A DNA stretch of 64,000 bases from an uncultured Methanobacteriaceae archaeon (GTDB lineage: Archaea > Methanobacteriota > Methanobacteria > Methanobacteriales > Methanobacteriaceae), in the NCBI GenBank assembly GCA_947259185.1, contig CAMYKT010000001.1:68313-132312 (forward strand), read 5' to 3'. The notes beneath the pieces were generated by a model, which was not told where the DNA came from, did no database searches, and saw only the letters and a list, made by a program, of their open reading frames with translations. The stretch's first letter is position 1. Every line of letters begins with the position of its first letter. The position numbers and the translations under genes were made by a program. Shown here piece by piece: positions 15,841-23,885 of the stretch.

Positions 15841-15893
15841 AAACTTTTATATACTATGGAGAACTTTTTTAGTATATCGGAACAAGGCTTCCG
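15841..15893 (+). promoter_or_regulatory. amtB-glnK promoter with NrpR operator
   Basis: CGAAA (BRE-like) and TTTTATATA (about 15845-15853) form an archaeal core promoter. The operator GGAA-CAAGGC-TTCC lies at 15879-15892, about 25-40 nt after the TATA box, covering the expected start site. The palindrome extends by one more base pair on each side (CGGAA and TTCCG). A leader of about 100 nt follows before the amtB ATG. Confidence 0.85.
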
Positions 15894-15989
15894 GTATCCG
15901 TGAGGACCTGGAGCCTGTTGTTCTCCGAAATATTGAATTATCATACTATTGACTTTGTATTTCAAAAATTTTAATTATGGAGGTTCAAA

Positions 15990-17234
15990 ATGGCAACAGC
16001 AGAAATAATTGGTAGCGCTACAGATGTAAACTCCATCGTAGCCGCTCTCAATACCATAGCTAATTCCAATGATGTCCTCTTCCTGGTTGTATTTGGAGCC
16101 CTGGTGTTTATGATGCAGTGGGGATTCCTGATGCTGGAAGGGGGGCAGGTTAGGAAAAAAAATGTAAACAACGTGATGATGAAAAACGTAGCCGACTGGT
16201 TGATTGGTTGCATAAGCTTTTTATTAGTAGGGTATGTGCTTACCACTTCCCTGGATCCATCAGCCTTTACGGCCTGGTGGGGTAAAATATTTGGAACAGC
16301 ATCCTTTTTAGCAGATAATGGATTAGAACTGGCAACCTGGTTCTTTGGACTGGTTTTTGCTGCAACTGCGGCCACCATAGCTTCTGGTGGTGTTGCTGAG
16401 AGAATGAAACTTAAATCATACTTAATTGCTTCAGCAATAATTACTGGATTATTATATCCTCTATTTGTATACATTGGACCATGGGGATCAGAACTTCTGG
16501 TTTTCCACGACTATGCCGGTAGTATAATGGTACATGCTCTGGGTGGTTTCCTGGCACTGGGATTAATTATTGCCCTGGGCCCACGTATAGGAAGATATGT
16601 GAAAGGAAAAGCCATACCTATGCCTGGACACAGCATCCCCATGGCCATGTCTGGTGCATTCATCCTGGCAGTAGGATGGTATGGTTTCAATGTAGGTAGT
16701 TCTCTGGCAGTAGGGGAAATATCCGGTCTGGTAGCAGCAACCACCACTCTTGCGATGGCGGGAGGGGGATTAGGAGCACTTTTAGCATCTAATAAGGATG
16801 TTCTCTTTACTCCTAATGGTCTGGTAGCAGGTCTGGTAGCAATATGTGCAGGTACAGATATTGTAAGCCCTATTGCTGCTCTGGTAATTGGTATCATAGC
16901 CGGGGTACAGGTGCCACTGGTCTTCAAATTCCTGGAGAAAAAAGGTATTGACGATGTTTGTGGTGTAGTCTCTGTGCACGGAACTGCAGGTATAATTGGT
17001 GCTATATGTGCCGGTATATTTGGTTCAGCGGTATTAGGTGGAAGTGGAGACGTAAGTCTCGTAAACCAGTTAATAGCGGTGGTAGTAGTGGTACTTTATG
17101 GTACTGGTTTCGGATTACTACTGGGTAAAGTAATAGGTTACTTCACCGGAGGTATACGGGTAACTGCAGAAGAAGAGAAATTAGGTCTGGATTTAGCTGA
17201 ACATCATCTATCAGCTTATCCTGAAGAAGATTAA
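15990..17234 (+). CDS. amtB: ammonium transporter Amt
   Basis: The 414-residue integral membrane protein has the eleven-helix Amt pattern. The twin pore histidines are recognisable in MVHALGGFLALGL (about residue 180) and VSVHGTAGIIGAIC (about residue 330). The Phe/Trp-rich vestibule segments (WGFLMLEGG, DWLIGC) are also typical. It conducts ammonium or ammonia through the cell membrane. ATG 15990 follows ATGGAGGTTCAAA. glnK starts 13 nt after its stop, the classic pairing in which the PII protein blocks the channel at high nitrogen. Confidence 0.96.
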   Translation: MATAEIIGSATDVNSIVAALNTIANSNDVLFLVVFGALVFMMQWGFLMLEGGQVRKKNVNNVMMKNVADWLIGCISFLLVGYVLTTSLDPSAFTAWWGKIFGTASFLADNGLELATWFFGLVFAATAATIASGGVAERMKLKSYLIASAIITGLLYPLFVYIGPWGSELLVFHDYAGSIMVHALGGFLALGLIIALGPRIGRYVKGKAIPMPGHSIPMAMSGAFILAVGWYGFNVGSSLAVGEISGLVAATTTLAMAGGGLGALLASNKDVLFTPNGLVAGLVAICAGTDIVSPIAALVIGIIAGVQVPLVFKFLEKKGIDDVCGVVSVHGTAGIIGAICAGIFGSAVLGGSGDVSLVNQLIAVVVVVLYGTGFGLLLGKVIGYFTGGIRVTAEEEKLGLDLAEHHLSAYPEED

Positions 17235-17247
17235 AAGGAGGTATTTG

Positions 17248-17586
17248 GTGAAAGAAATTGTCGCTATTATCCGGCCAGAAAAATTGCAAAAGGTAAAAAA
17301 TGCACTGGAAGACGCACAATGCCATGGAATCACGGTCACCGAAGTAAAAGGCCGCGGCCGTCAATTGGGAATTACAGAAAGTTACCGTGGATCCAACTAC
17401 AAGGTGGATTTATTACCTAAAACTAAACTGGAAGTCATTGTAAAGGATGAAAATCTGGACAAGTTAATAGAGGTAATAGTAAAAAATGCCCAAACCGGAG
17501 ACATTGGTGATGGAAAAATATTCATATCCAATGTGGAAGACGTGGTACGTATAAGGACCAATGAAAGAGGAGAGAACGCGGTTTAA
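17248..17586 (+). CDS. glnK: PII nitrogen regulatory protein GlnK
   Basis: The protein of about 112 residues starts MKEIVAIIRPEKLQ. It has the T-loop region RGSNYKVDLLPKTKLE with Tyr at the canonical position 51 area, then the PII C-terminal signature TGDIGDGKIFISNVEDVVRIRT. It binds ATP/ADP and 2-oxoglutarate and caps the Amt trimer. GTG 17248 is preferred over the in-frame TTG 17245 because GGAGGT (17237-17242) is then 5 nt away and the N-terminus matches the family. Confidence 0.95.
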   Translation: MKEIVAIIRPEKLQKVKNALEDAQCHGITVTEVKGRGRQLGITESYRGSNYKVDLLPKTKLEVIVKDENLDKLIEVIVKNAQTGDIGDGKIFISNVEDVVRIRTNERGENAV

Positions 17587-17849
17587 ACCGATTTTAACCT
17601 CACTTTTTTCTTTTTTACATTCTAAATACTAAAAATATTTTTCTATCTATCATTTAGACTTTTCACTTAAATCATGTTTGGATATCTAAATGGTAATTAA
17701 AATATGGCAAATCTATTTTACTTTTTTTGTATGGTTTTTTATTTTTAATCAGATTAAACTTCATAATTTAAACATTCTAAGAAAGATAGATTTTATTAAA
17801 AATAATGATTAATTCTTTAACTTATTTATTAACATGAAAAGTTGATAAG

Positions 17850-18602
17850 TTAGAATTTAACAATGGAGAAAGGATCCTTACCTAATAGATCAAACATTAA
17901 AACATCAGGGGCCATAATGGATTCCCCTTCCATGGTAATAACTTTAACGGCTTCAAATGCCTGTAAACAGCCAACTATATTGGGAACAGGAGCTATTACT
18001 GGTGGAACTTCAGATCCCATTTCTTTTAACTTTTCTATTACTTCTTCAGTTAATTCGCCTCCAAGGGACGGTAGCTGGAATAATTCTTCATAAGTAGGCG
18101 TATCTCTGTTAAAAACACTTACTTGGCCCATGGTACCATGTATGGCTCCATGTATAAAGGGTATATCAAATTTCAAAGCACATCTACTCACTATAACTCT
18201 GGAAACAAGATTATCCAGGGCATCTATTACTAAAGTACTGCCTTTAATAATTTTTTCCACATTATCTGAGTCTAATTCTTCTTCAAATGACTTTACTTTT
18301 ACAAAGGGATTAATGGAACGAATGATATCCTGAGTTACACTGGTTTTGGACTGGCCCACAGTGTAGAAATTACTCATCAATTGACGATTTATATTGGAAA
18401 CATCAAAGGCATCTTTATCTACGATTCGCAGTGATCCTACGCCCATACGGGCTAACATCTCCAGAACTGCCCCTCCAATCCCTCCACAGCCAATCACCGT
18501 AATTTCAGAATCTTTTAGTCTCATTTGCTGATTTTTAGTCAGAATACCCATTTGACGGGATACTATTTCCCAGTAAGCCATTCCTTCGTATCTTTTCGGC
18601 AT
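17850..18602 (-). CDS. E1-like adenylyltransferase of the ThiF/MoeB/HesA family
   Basis: The 250-residue protein has the nucleotide-binding GCGGIGGAVLEMLARMG near residue 38, DKDAFDVSNINRQ and an ALDN segment (about 127). This is the adenylation domain that activates the C-terminal glycine of ubiquitin-like sulfur carriers (MoaD, ThiS). The CXXC zinc pairs of classical MoeB are not visible, and there is no rhodanese domain. The activated partner could serve molybdopterin, thiamine or tRNA thiolation. It is monocistronic, 263 nt from glnK and converging with it. ATG 18602 has no strong ribosome site. Confidence 0.82.
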   Translation of the reverse strand: MPKRYEGMAYWEIVSRQMGILTKNQQMRLKDSEITVIGCGGIGGAVLEMLARMGVGSLRIVDKDAFDVSNINRQLMSNFYTVGQSKTSVTQDIIRSINPFVKVKSFEEELDSDNVEKIIKGSTLVIDALDNLVSRVIVSRCALKFDIPFIHGAIHGTMGQVSVFNRDTPTYEELFQLPSLGGELTEEVIEKLKEMGSEVPPVIAPVPNIVGCLQAFEAVKVITMEGESIMAPDVLMFDLLGKDPFSIVKF

Positions 18603-18885
18603 AAAAACACCTTATAAAATCATTATTTCCCTTTATTTATACCTGAAATCAGGGAAGTATCTACATACTTATGAATTATGATAGATTAATATGCTCCTAT
18701 TTCTTAAAAAAGTTATTTGGAATGGATATGGGAATTAAAAAATTCAATCAAATATTTCCAGAATAAATTAATCATAACTAATCTTAGAAAAAATAATCTA
18801 AAAGGACCACTAATATATAAAAATAATGAATATTACGTAATAAATAAAAAAAGCATTTAATTTTTCTGGAAATTAAAAAGTGAAG

Positions 18886-18994
18886 TGCCGGGAGCGGGAT
18901 TCGAACCCGCGGCCTCACGGTATCCCAGGAAAAAGTCAGAGCACTGCTTAATACCCTATGAGCCGTGCGCTCTAACCAGCTGAGCCACCCCGGC
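18886..18994 (-). tRNA. tRNA-Met (CAT), elongator, with a 35-nt intron
   Basis: On the minus strand the acceptor GCCGGGG pairs with TCCCGGC plus discriminator A. The D arm GCTCAGCTGGTTAGAGC, the anticodon stem CACGG/CCGTG and the T arm with GGTTCGAATCC are all present. The anticodon loop reads C-T-CAT-A, then intron, then A. CCA is not encoded. The G1-C72 pair and the lack of initiator features indicate the elongator. The intron lies at the canonical 37/38 position, so maturation needs the archaeal splicing endonuclease and RtcB. Confidence 0.93.
18922..18956 (-). other. archaeal tRNA intron at position 37/38
   Basis: The 35 nt between anticodon-loop position 37 and position 38 begins GGGTATTAAG and ends CCTGGGAT on the minus strand. 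Removing it restores a 7-nt anticodon loop and a 5-bp stem. Flanking and intron bases can pair to give a bulge-helix-bulge-like substrate, though I have not folded it computationally. Confidence 0.85.
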
Positions 18995-19131
18995 GTGTGA
19001 CTTATAAAACGTCAGTTTTCATACAATTTAAAGTTTTCTATTGTCATGAAATTAACTTTTTAAAAATTGCAATTTATAAATACTTCGTTGCTTTAATACT
19101 GAATTAAGTAGTTCAATATCAGGTGATTTTC

Positions 19132-19962
19132 ATGGATGAACATATTCTGGAAGCTATGGGTAAATCTAAAATTATAGTTAAAAAAGGCCAGGTGGTGGAC
19201 GTGGGAGAACCACTAATCAAATACTGCCCTTTATTTCATAAATACCGGGGCATAGAAGAGCTAGATAAAAAAGCCATAAAAGAAAACATAGAATTCAGAA
19301 TAAGTGATTTTGGTATGTGCACTCCCCACCGGGATGTAAAAATGAAAGATTTTCTTTCATTTGGCATATCTGAAACATTGTCCACCCTGCTATTTCATCA
19401 TATAATTGATTGCGCGGTGATGGTCTGTGAAGGAGCAGGAACCGTCATTATCACAAATCCTGAGGTTTGTCAGGGTGTAGGGGGTAGAATATCAGGTATT
19501 ATCTCTACCAGTCCTATAAAGAAGATTATAACTACTTTAGGATATGATAATGTAATGGATCCGGAAAATGCAGCTATAAATCAAATTAAAGGCGTGGAAA
19601 AAGCCATAAAAATGGGTTATAATTCTATTGCAGTTACAGTGGCATCTTCTGAAGATGCGGTGAATTTACGAAAAAAGGAGTCAGAAACCGAAGGAGTGGA
19701 TATTTATATTTTTGCAGTTCATGTTACTGGACTGGATGACAGGGAAGCACAAAAAATGTTTGATAATGCTGATGTTATTACTGCCTGTGCTTCCAAAACC
19801 ATCCGGGAAATTGCAGAAAAAAAGGCCATTTTCCAGGCAGGATTATCTATACCCATATATGCTGCAACTGAAAAAGGAAAAGAGTTTCTTTTAAAAAGAA
19901 TAGATGATATTGGAGGATTAAAACAAAAAAAAGAATTTAAAATCCCGGATCCATTGATTTAA
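19132..19962 (+). CDS. putative methanogenesis marker protein 8 (DUF2099 type)
   Basis: The protein of about 276 residues, beginning MDEHILEAMGKSKI, has several conserved-looking cysteines (KYCPLFHKY, FGMCTPHRD, MVCEGAGT, PEVCQGVGGRIS). It also has Gly-rich loops that read as an unusual cofactor-binding protein. I assign it to the methanogenesis-marker-8 family, which occurs in nearly all methanogens and has no established function. ATG 19132 is preferred over GTG 19123 because AGGTGAT sits directly upstream. It is a single gene after the tRNA, on the opposite strand. Confidence 0.7.
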   Translation: MDEHILEAMGKSKIIVKKGQVVDVGEPLIKYCPLFHKYRGIEELDKKAIKENIEFRISDFGMCTPHRDVKMKDFLSFGISETLSTLLFHHIIDCAVMVCEGAGTVIITNPEVCQGVGGRISGIISTSPIKKIITTLGYDNVMDPENAAINQIKGVEKAIKMGYNSIAVTVASSEDAVNLRKKESETEGVDIYIFAVHVTGLDDREAQKMFDNADVITACASKTIREIAEKKAIFQAGLSIPIYAATEKGKEFLLKRIDDIGGLKQKKEFKIPDPLI

Positions 19963-20017
19963 TGGTTCTTTTCAATTTAAAGGATAGGGATCACCTTAAT
20001 GGATATCTGCTACCCAA

Positions 20018-20422
20018 TCAATCTAAATAATCAGCAACAGCCTTTATTATGCAGCTTTGGGTTATTAAACCTACTAATCTATCGCTTTCTACTACAGGAA
20101 TTCTCTGGTAACCAGTTTCAGCCATTATTTTACTTATATCTTTGAGGGAGGTTTTTTTGTTAACTACCTTCAAATCTTTACTCATAAGATCCTCTACCTT
20201 TAATTTGAGGGCCTCACTACCAGCTAGTAAGATATCTCTATGGGTTATAAGTCCAATCAAGGTTCCATTTTCAATTACCGGCAATCCTCCTATATTTGCT
20301 CTCACCATTTTGAGCTTAGCTGCTGCTACCAAATCTTCAGGAGCAGATACAATTACCTCACTAATCATCATGTCCTGGGCAAGCAGTTTTTTTATCATAT
20401 ACTTATTTGTATGCACCACCAT
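20018..20422 (-). CDS. tandem CBS-domain protein
   Basis: The 134-residue protein contains two CBS repeats and almost nothing else. The first covers about 15-70 (MISEVIVSAPEDLVAAAKLK, GLPVIENGTLIGLITHRDIL) and the second about 78-134 (MSKDLKVVNKKTSLKDIS, RIPVVESDRLVGLITQ). Such pairs bind adenosine nucleotides or other ligands and regulate partner proteins. The partner is not evident. It diverges from thiC with a 23-nt gap, so they share a promoter region. Alternative starts at residues 9 or 18 are possible. Confidence 0.85.
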   Translation of the reverse strand: MVVHTNKYMIKKLLAQDMMISEVIVSAPEDLVAAAKLKMVRANIGGLPVIENGTLIGLITHRDILLAGSEALKLKVEDLMSKDLKVVNKKTSLKDISKIMAETGYQRIPVVESDRLVGLITQSCIIKAVADYLD

Positions 20423-20445
20423 ATATTAAAATTGAGGGATGAAAA

Positions 20446-21717
20446 TTGACACAGATGGAAAATGCTAGAAAAGGTCACATAACTGATGAAATGGATTATG
20501 TGGCTCGAAAAGAAAATATTGATATTCAAAAACTCATAAAAGGTTTAGCAAGTGGTAAAATTGTAATACCAAGGAATATTAACCGAGAATCATCTCCTTG
20601 CGGTATAGGTAAAGGACTGAGCACCAAGATAAATGCTAATGTAGGTTCTTCTTCTCAAAAGGAGGACATAGGTCTGGAAGTAGAAAAAGCACTCCTGGCG
20701 GTGCAGTATGGTGCACATGCTGTAATGGATTTATCCACCGGGCCGGCTCTTAATGAAGTCCGTAAAAAAATATTAGAAGCAATTGATGTTCCTATAGGGA
20801 CGGTGCCTGTTTATGAAGCAGGTGTTGCTGCCCGTTCCAGGGATGGTTCTGTTATTGATATGGATGAAGATGACATGTTTCGGGCTATTGAAAATCAGGC
20901 CAGAGAAGGGGTGGACTTTATGACCATCCACAGTGGCATCACCCGGGACACAGTAGAGAAACTCAAAAATTCAAATAGGCTAATGGGAATTGTAAGTCGT
21001 GGCGGGGCATTTTTAGCAGCATGGATAATGCATCATCAGCAGGAAAATCCATTATATAAAAACTACGAATATCTGCTGGAAATAGCTTATGAACACGATG
21101 TTACCCTTTCGTTAGGGGATGGCCTTCGACCCGGATGCCTGCAAGATGCATCGGACATTCCTCAGATTCAGGAACTTATTGTACTGGGGGGCCTGGTGGA
21201 AAAAGCCAGAGAAGTGGATGTACAGTGCATGGTGGAAGTACCAGGGCATGTGCCTCTGGATCAGATTTCAGCCAACATGAAAATGCAAAATACAATCTGT
21301 AAAGAGGCCCCATTTTATGTTTTAGGTCCTATTGTAACGGATATGGCTCCGGGGTATGATCATATAACTTCTGCTATCGGAGGTGCCTGGGCGGCATTTT
21401 CTGGTGCAGACTTCCTGTGCTATGTTACCCCTGCAGAACATATGGCAATTCCGGGACTTGAAGATGTTAAAGAAGGAGTTATCGCATCTAAAATTGCTGC
21501 TCAATCTGCTGATGTTGCTTTAGGATTAAAAAACGCATGGGAGGACGAAATAAAAATGGCCAATGCCCGCCGCAATTTTGACTGGGAAAGACAATTTGAA
21601 CTGGCATTTGATGGCGAAAAACCCAAAAATTATCGTAAAAGCTGCCCGGTGGAAGAAGACGATATGTGTTCTATGTGTGGTGAGTACTGCGCCTTAAGAT
21701 TAGTCCGGGAGGACTAA
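20446..21717 (+). CDS. thiC: phosphomethylpyrimidine synthase ThiC
   Basis: The 423-residue radical SAM enzyme converts aminoimidazole ribotide to HMP phosphate for thiamine. Family landmarks include EASPCGIG-like RESSPCGIGKG, MDLSTG, FMTIHSGI, SRGGAFLAAW, SLGDGLRPGC and VEVPGHVPLDQI. The C-terminal cluster-binding cysteines are in DDMCSMCGEYCA. The start is TTG 20446 (M-T-Q-M-E-N-A-R), placed behind GAGGGATG. ATG 20455 would remove only three residues. No thiamine riboswitch is visible upstream. It is a single gene, divergent from the CBS protein. Confidence 0.94.
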   Translation: MTQMENARKGHITDEMDYVARKENIDIQKLIKGLASGKIVIPRNINRESSPCGIGKGLSTKINANVGSSSQKEDIGLEVEKALLAVQYGAHAVMDLSTGPALNEVRKKILEAIDVPIGTVPVYEAGVAARSRDGSVIDMDEDDMFRAIENQAREGVDFMTIHSGITRDTVEKLKNSNRLMGIVSRGGAFLAAWIMHHQQENPLYKNYEYLLEIAYEHDVTLSLGDGLRPGCLQDASDIPQIQELIVLGGLVEKAREVDVQCMVEVPGHVPLDQISANMKMQNTICKEAPFYVLGPIVTDMAPGYDHITSAIGGAWAAFSGADFLCYVTPAEHMAIPGLEDVKEGVIASKIAAQSADVALGLKNAWEDEIKMANARRNFDWERQFELAFDGEKPKNYRKSCPVEEDDMCSMCGEYCALRLVRED

Positions 21718-21846
21718 AATCTCACCAATCCTTTATTTATTCAATTGAATATTATTTTTAACTATTTCTTATTTTGGGGATTACTTAATCTCAAAAAATA
21801 TATAATAACATCTCCATATATACACACAGTTTTCAGGAGGAATAAA

Positions 21847-22125
21847 ATGGCTCTAGAACATGTGGATGGACATAAAAAAGGAGAAATCGTTCTTTTTGCT
21901 TTAAGTACCTGTGGCTGGTGTAAAAAAACCAAACTACTACTGGATGAGCTGGGGGTAGCATATAATTATATTTATGTGGATTTGACCAGGGGCAGTGAAA
22001 GGGATGAAACATTAGAAAATCTAAAAAAATGGAACCCCTCTTTATCATTCCCTACACTGGTTATAAACAATGAAAGAGCAATTATAGGATTTGATCGCAC
22101 CTCCATCGAGGGGGCTTTAGGTTGA
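21847..22125 (+). CDS. glutaredoxin-like thiol-disulfide protein
   Basis: The 92-residue thioredoxin-fold protein has active-site motif CGWC at residues 22-25 and the cis-Pro segment FPTLVINNERAIIGF near residue 70. The frame is open from 21745, but ATG 21847 has AGGAGG 6 nt upstream and gives the family length. It overlaps the ferredoxin-thioredoxin-reductase-like gene by 4 nt (TTGA), so it is most likely the substrate reduced by that enzyme. It resembles NrdH/glutaredoxin-like proteins of methanogens. Confidence 0.88.
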   Translation: MALEHVDGHKKGEIVLFALSTCGWCKKTKLLLDELGVAYNYIYVDLTRGSERDETLENLKKWNPSLSFPTLVINNERAIIGFDRTSIEGALG

Positions 22126-22640
22126 CTGAAAATTTAACTGGCCGGGATGCGGTGGAAAGATACTATAACAAATTAAAAATTAATGCCGAAAAATCAGGAT
22201 ATCATCTTAATGCTGATGAAGAGTTCACTAAAGAGCTTTTAGAAAGTATACTTGTTAATAAAGATAGGTACGGCTACGAATCATGTCCCTGTCGTCTGGC
22301 ATCAGGAGATATCAGGGAGGATAGGGATATTATCTGTCCTTGTGATTATCGGGATCCTGATTTGAATGATTTTGGGGCATGTTACTGTGGACTTTACGTT
22401 TCTAATGATATTTTAAATGGTAAAAAAGATTTAACTCCTATACCGGAACGAAGGCCATCATTAGATCACAGATTAAAAGCTTTAGATTTGGAAATAAATA
22501 AATTTGAAGGCATGAAATCTGCACTTAACTTACCAGTATGGAGGTGCCGAGTTTGTGGATACTTATGTGCTCGTGAAAATCCACCAGAGGTATGCCCTAT
22601 TTGTAAAGTATCTCAAGATAGATTTAGTCGTTTTATGTGA
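22122..22640 (+). CDS. ferredoxin-thioredoxin reductase catalytic subunit fused to rubredoxin-like zinc/iron domain
   Basis: Of 172 residues, about 1-115 match the FTR catalytic chain with CPC at 55-57, CPC at 72-74 and CYC at 87-89. These provide the [4Fe-4S] ligands and redox disulfide. The C-terminal ~35 residues add a rubredoxin-type site: CRVC (142-145) and CPIC (158-161) with WRCRVCGYLC and ENPPEVCPIC. No separate FTR variable chain is nearby. The TTG start overlaps the glutaredoxin stop. It presumably passes ferredoxin or rubredoxin electrons to the upstream glutaredoxin. Confidence 0.88.
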   Translation: MTENLTGRDAVERYYNKLKINAEKSGYHLNADEEFTKELLESILVNKDRYGYESCPCRLASGDIREDRDIICPCDYRDPDLNDFGACYCGLYVSNDILNGKKDLTPIPERRPSLDHRLKALDLEINKFEGMKSALNLPVWRCRVCGYLCARENPPEVCPICKVSQDRFSRFM

Positions 22641-22768
22641 TATTAAACCTCTTTAAATTTTTTTATTTATTTTTCACTATTTTTTTAATGGAATGGGGAA
22701 TGGACTCTTTTAGAATTTAAGGTAGTATCTTATTTATTTGAGTTAATAAAAGCTTTTAAATAAGTTTA

Positions 22769-22786
22769 AGTATATCTATATATACT
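22769..22786. promoter_or_regulatory. inverted repeat in the promoter of the FilR1-like regulator
   Basis: AGTATAT (22769-22775) and ATATACT (22780-22786) are exact reverse complements around CTAT. They overlap the TATA-like region 47 nt before the start at 22833. It could be an autoregulatory operator, but AT-rich TATA regions produce such repeats by chance. Confidence 0.3.
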
Positions 22787-22832
22787 AAAGGTTCAAAGTT
22801 CTATAATTATTTTAAAATACAGGAGTATAACT

Positions 22833-23642
22833 TTGCCAAAAAATGAATACATCGAACTTTATGATAATTTAAAAGTAGATATGAGATTTTTTGTAAGTTC
22901 AGATGTGCGTTCTAAAATAATGATTAGTCTAAAAGACGGTCCTAAAGATTTGGCAGAACTCCGGAGAGATTTAGGATTTAATTCTTCCACTATTCTGCAT
23001 GGAATGTATCAGCTTGATGACAAAAATCTTATTTTTCGAAAATCAGGAATATATTCTCTGTCCCAAACAGGCGAACTGGTTATATTAAAACTGATTAATA
23101 CTATGGAGGCCCTATATTCGCTTTTGGAACTTGAAAACCTGTTTTTAAATCATGATATTCAATCCATACCATCCCATTTACTGCATAGGTTGGAATGCTT
23201 GAAAAAAAGCCATATTGTGGAATCAGATTCAAAAGACTTGATGAAGCCTTACAATACGGTAAACAATTTAATTTCCAGTTCAAAAGAAATAAATCTTTTA
23301 TCATCAATTTATTATCCTTTTTATAATGATATTTTGCTAAATCCTGATTCTAAATATGATATTAAACTTATAGTTACACCTAGAGTTTTAGATACTATAT
23401 TTTCAGCCCATGGGGGAATTAAAGATAATTTTAATACTAATAATATTCGTTTATGGGAATTAGAGGAAGATATTAGACTTTCCCTGACCTTAACTGATAA
23501 ATTTATGGCAATGGGACTATTTTCATCAGATGGAGTATATGATTCTAACCGGTTCTTAGTTGCAGATGATCACCATGCTTTAAAGTGGGGTAACAACTTA
23601 TTAAAATATTATCTCAATCAAGCAACCCCTTTTAAATTATAG
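22833..23642 (+). CDS. winged-helix transcriptional regulator with FilR1/DUF1724-type sensor domain
   Basis: The 269-residue protein has an ArsR-like winged helix at about residues 12-75 (SSDVRSKIMISLKDGPKDLAELRRDL, STILHGMYQLDDKNLI). A C-terminal domain at about 115-265 is typical of the methanogen-specific FilR1/DUF1724 family, with an ending KWGNNLLKYYLNQA. Several members occur in each methanogen; targets are mostly unknown. The start is TTG 22833 behind AGGAG. It stands alone, with an inverted repeat in its promoter. Confidence 0.82.
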   Translation: MPKNEYIELYDNLKVDMRFFVSSDVRSKIMISLKDGPKDLAELRRDLGFNSSTILHGMYQLDDKNLIFRKSGIYSLSQTGELVILKLINTMEALYSLLELENLFLNHDIQSIPSHLLHRLECLKKSHIVESDSKDLMKPYNTVNNLISSSKEINLLSSIYYPFYNDILLNPDSKYDIKLIVTPRVLDTIFSAHGGIKDNFNTNNIRLWELEEDIRLSLTLTDKFMAMGLFSSDGVYDSNRFLVADDHHALKWGNNLLKYYLNQATPFKL

Positions 23643-23885
23643 CTGGGATTCATAATTTTGTTGATAACTTTTCATGGCCAGAGACTTTCACTGATTTTTA
23701 AGAACATACTTTTTTTCTTTCTAAGGAAAGATAAGTTTCATTCTACTCAACTTCTTATTTATCAATATTAACCGGGGTGCAAAGACCAATTAATTAAGGT
23801 GAAAATTCATATTAGTTTAAAGAATACTAATAAAAATTCTAAAATAATGGGATAAACATGTTATAAAAATAATTCCGGGGATTAA

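Noticed and set aside
15898..15931. Second NrpR operator at GGAG...CTCC before amtB
   Set aside because: The half sites differ from GGAA/TTCC and the spacing is nine, not six.
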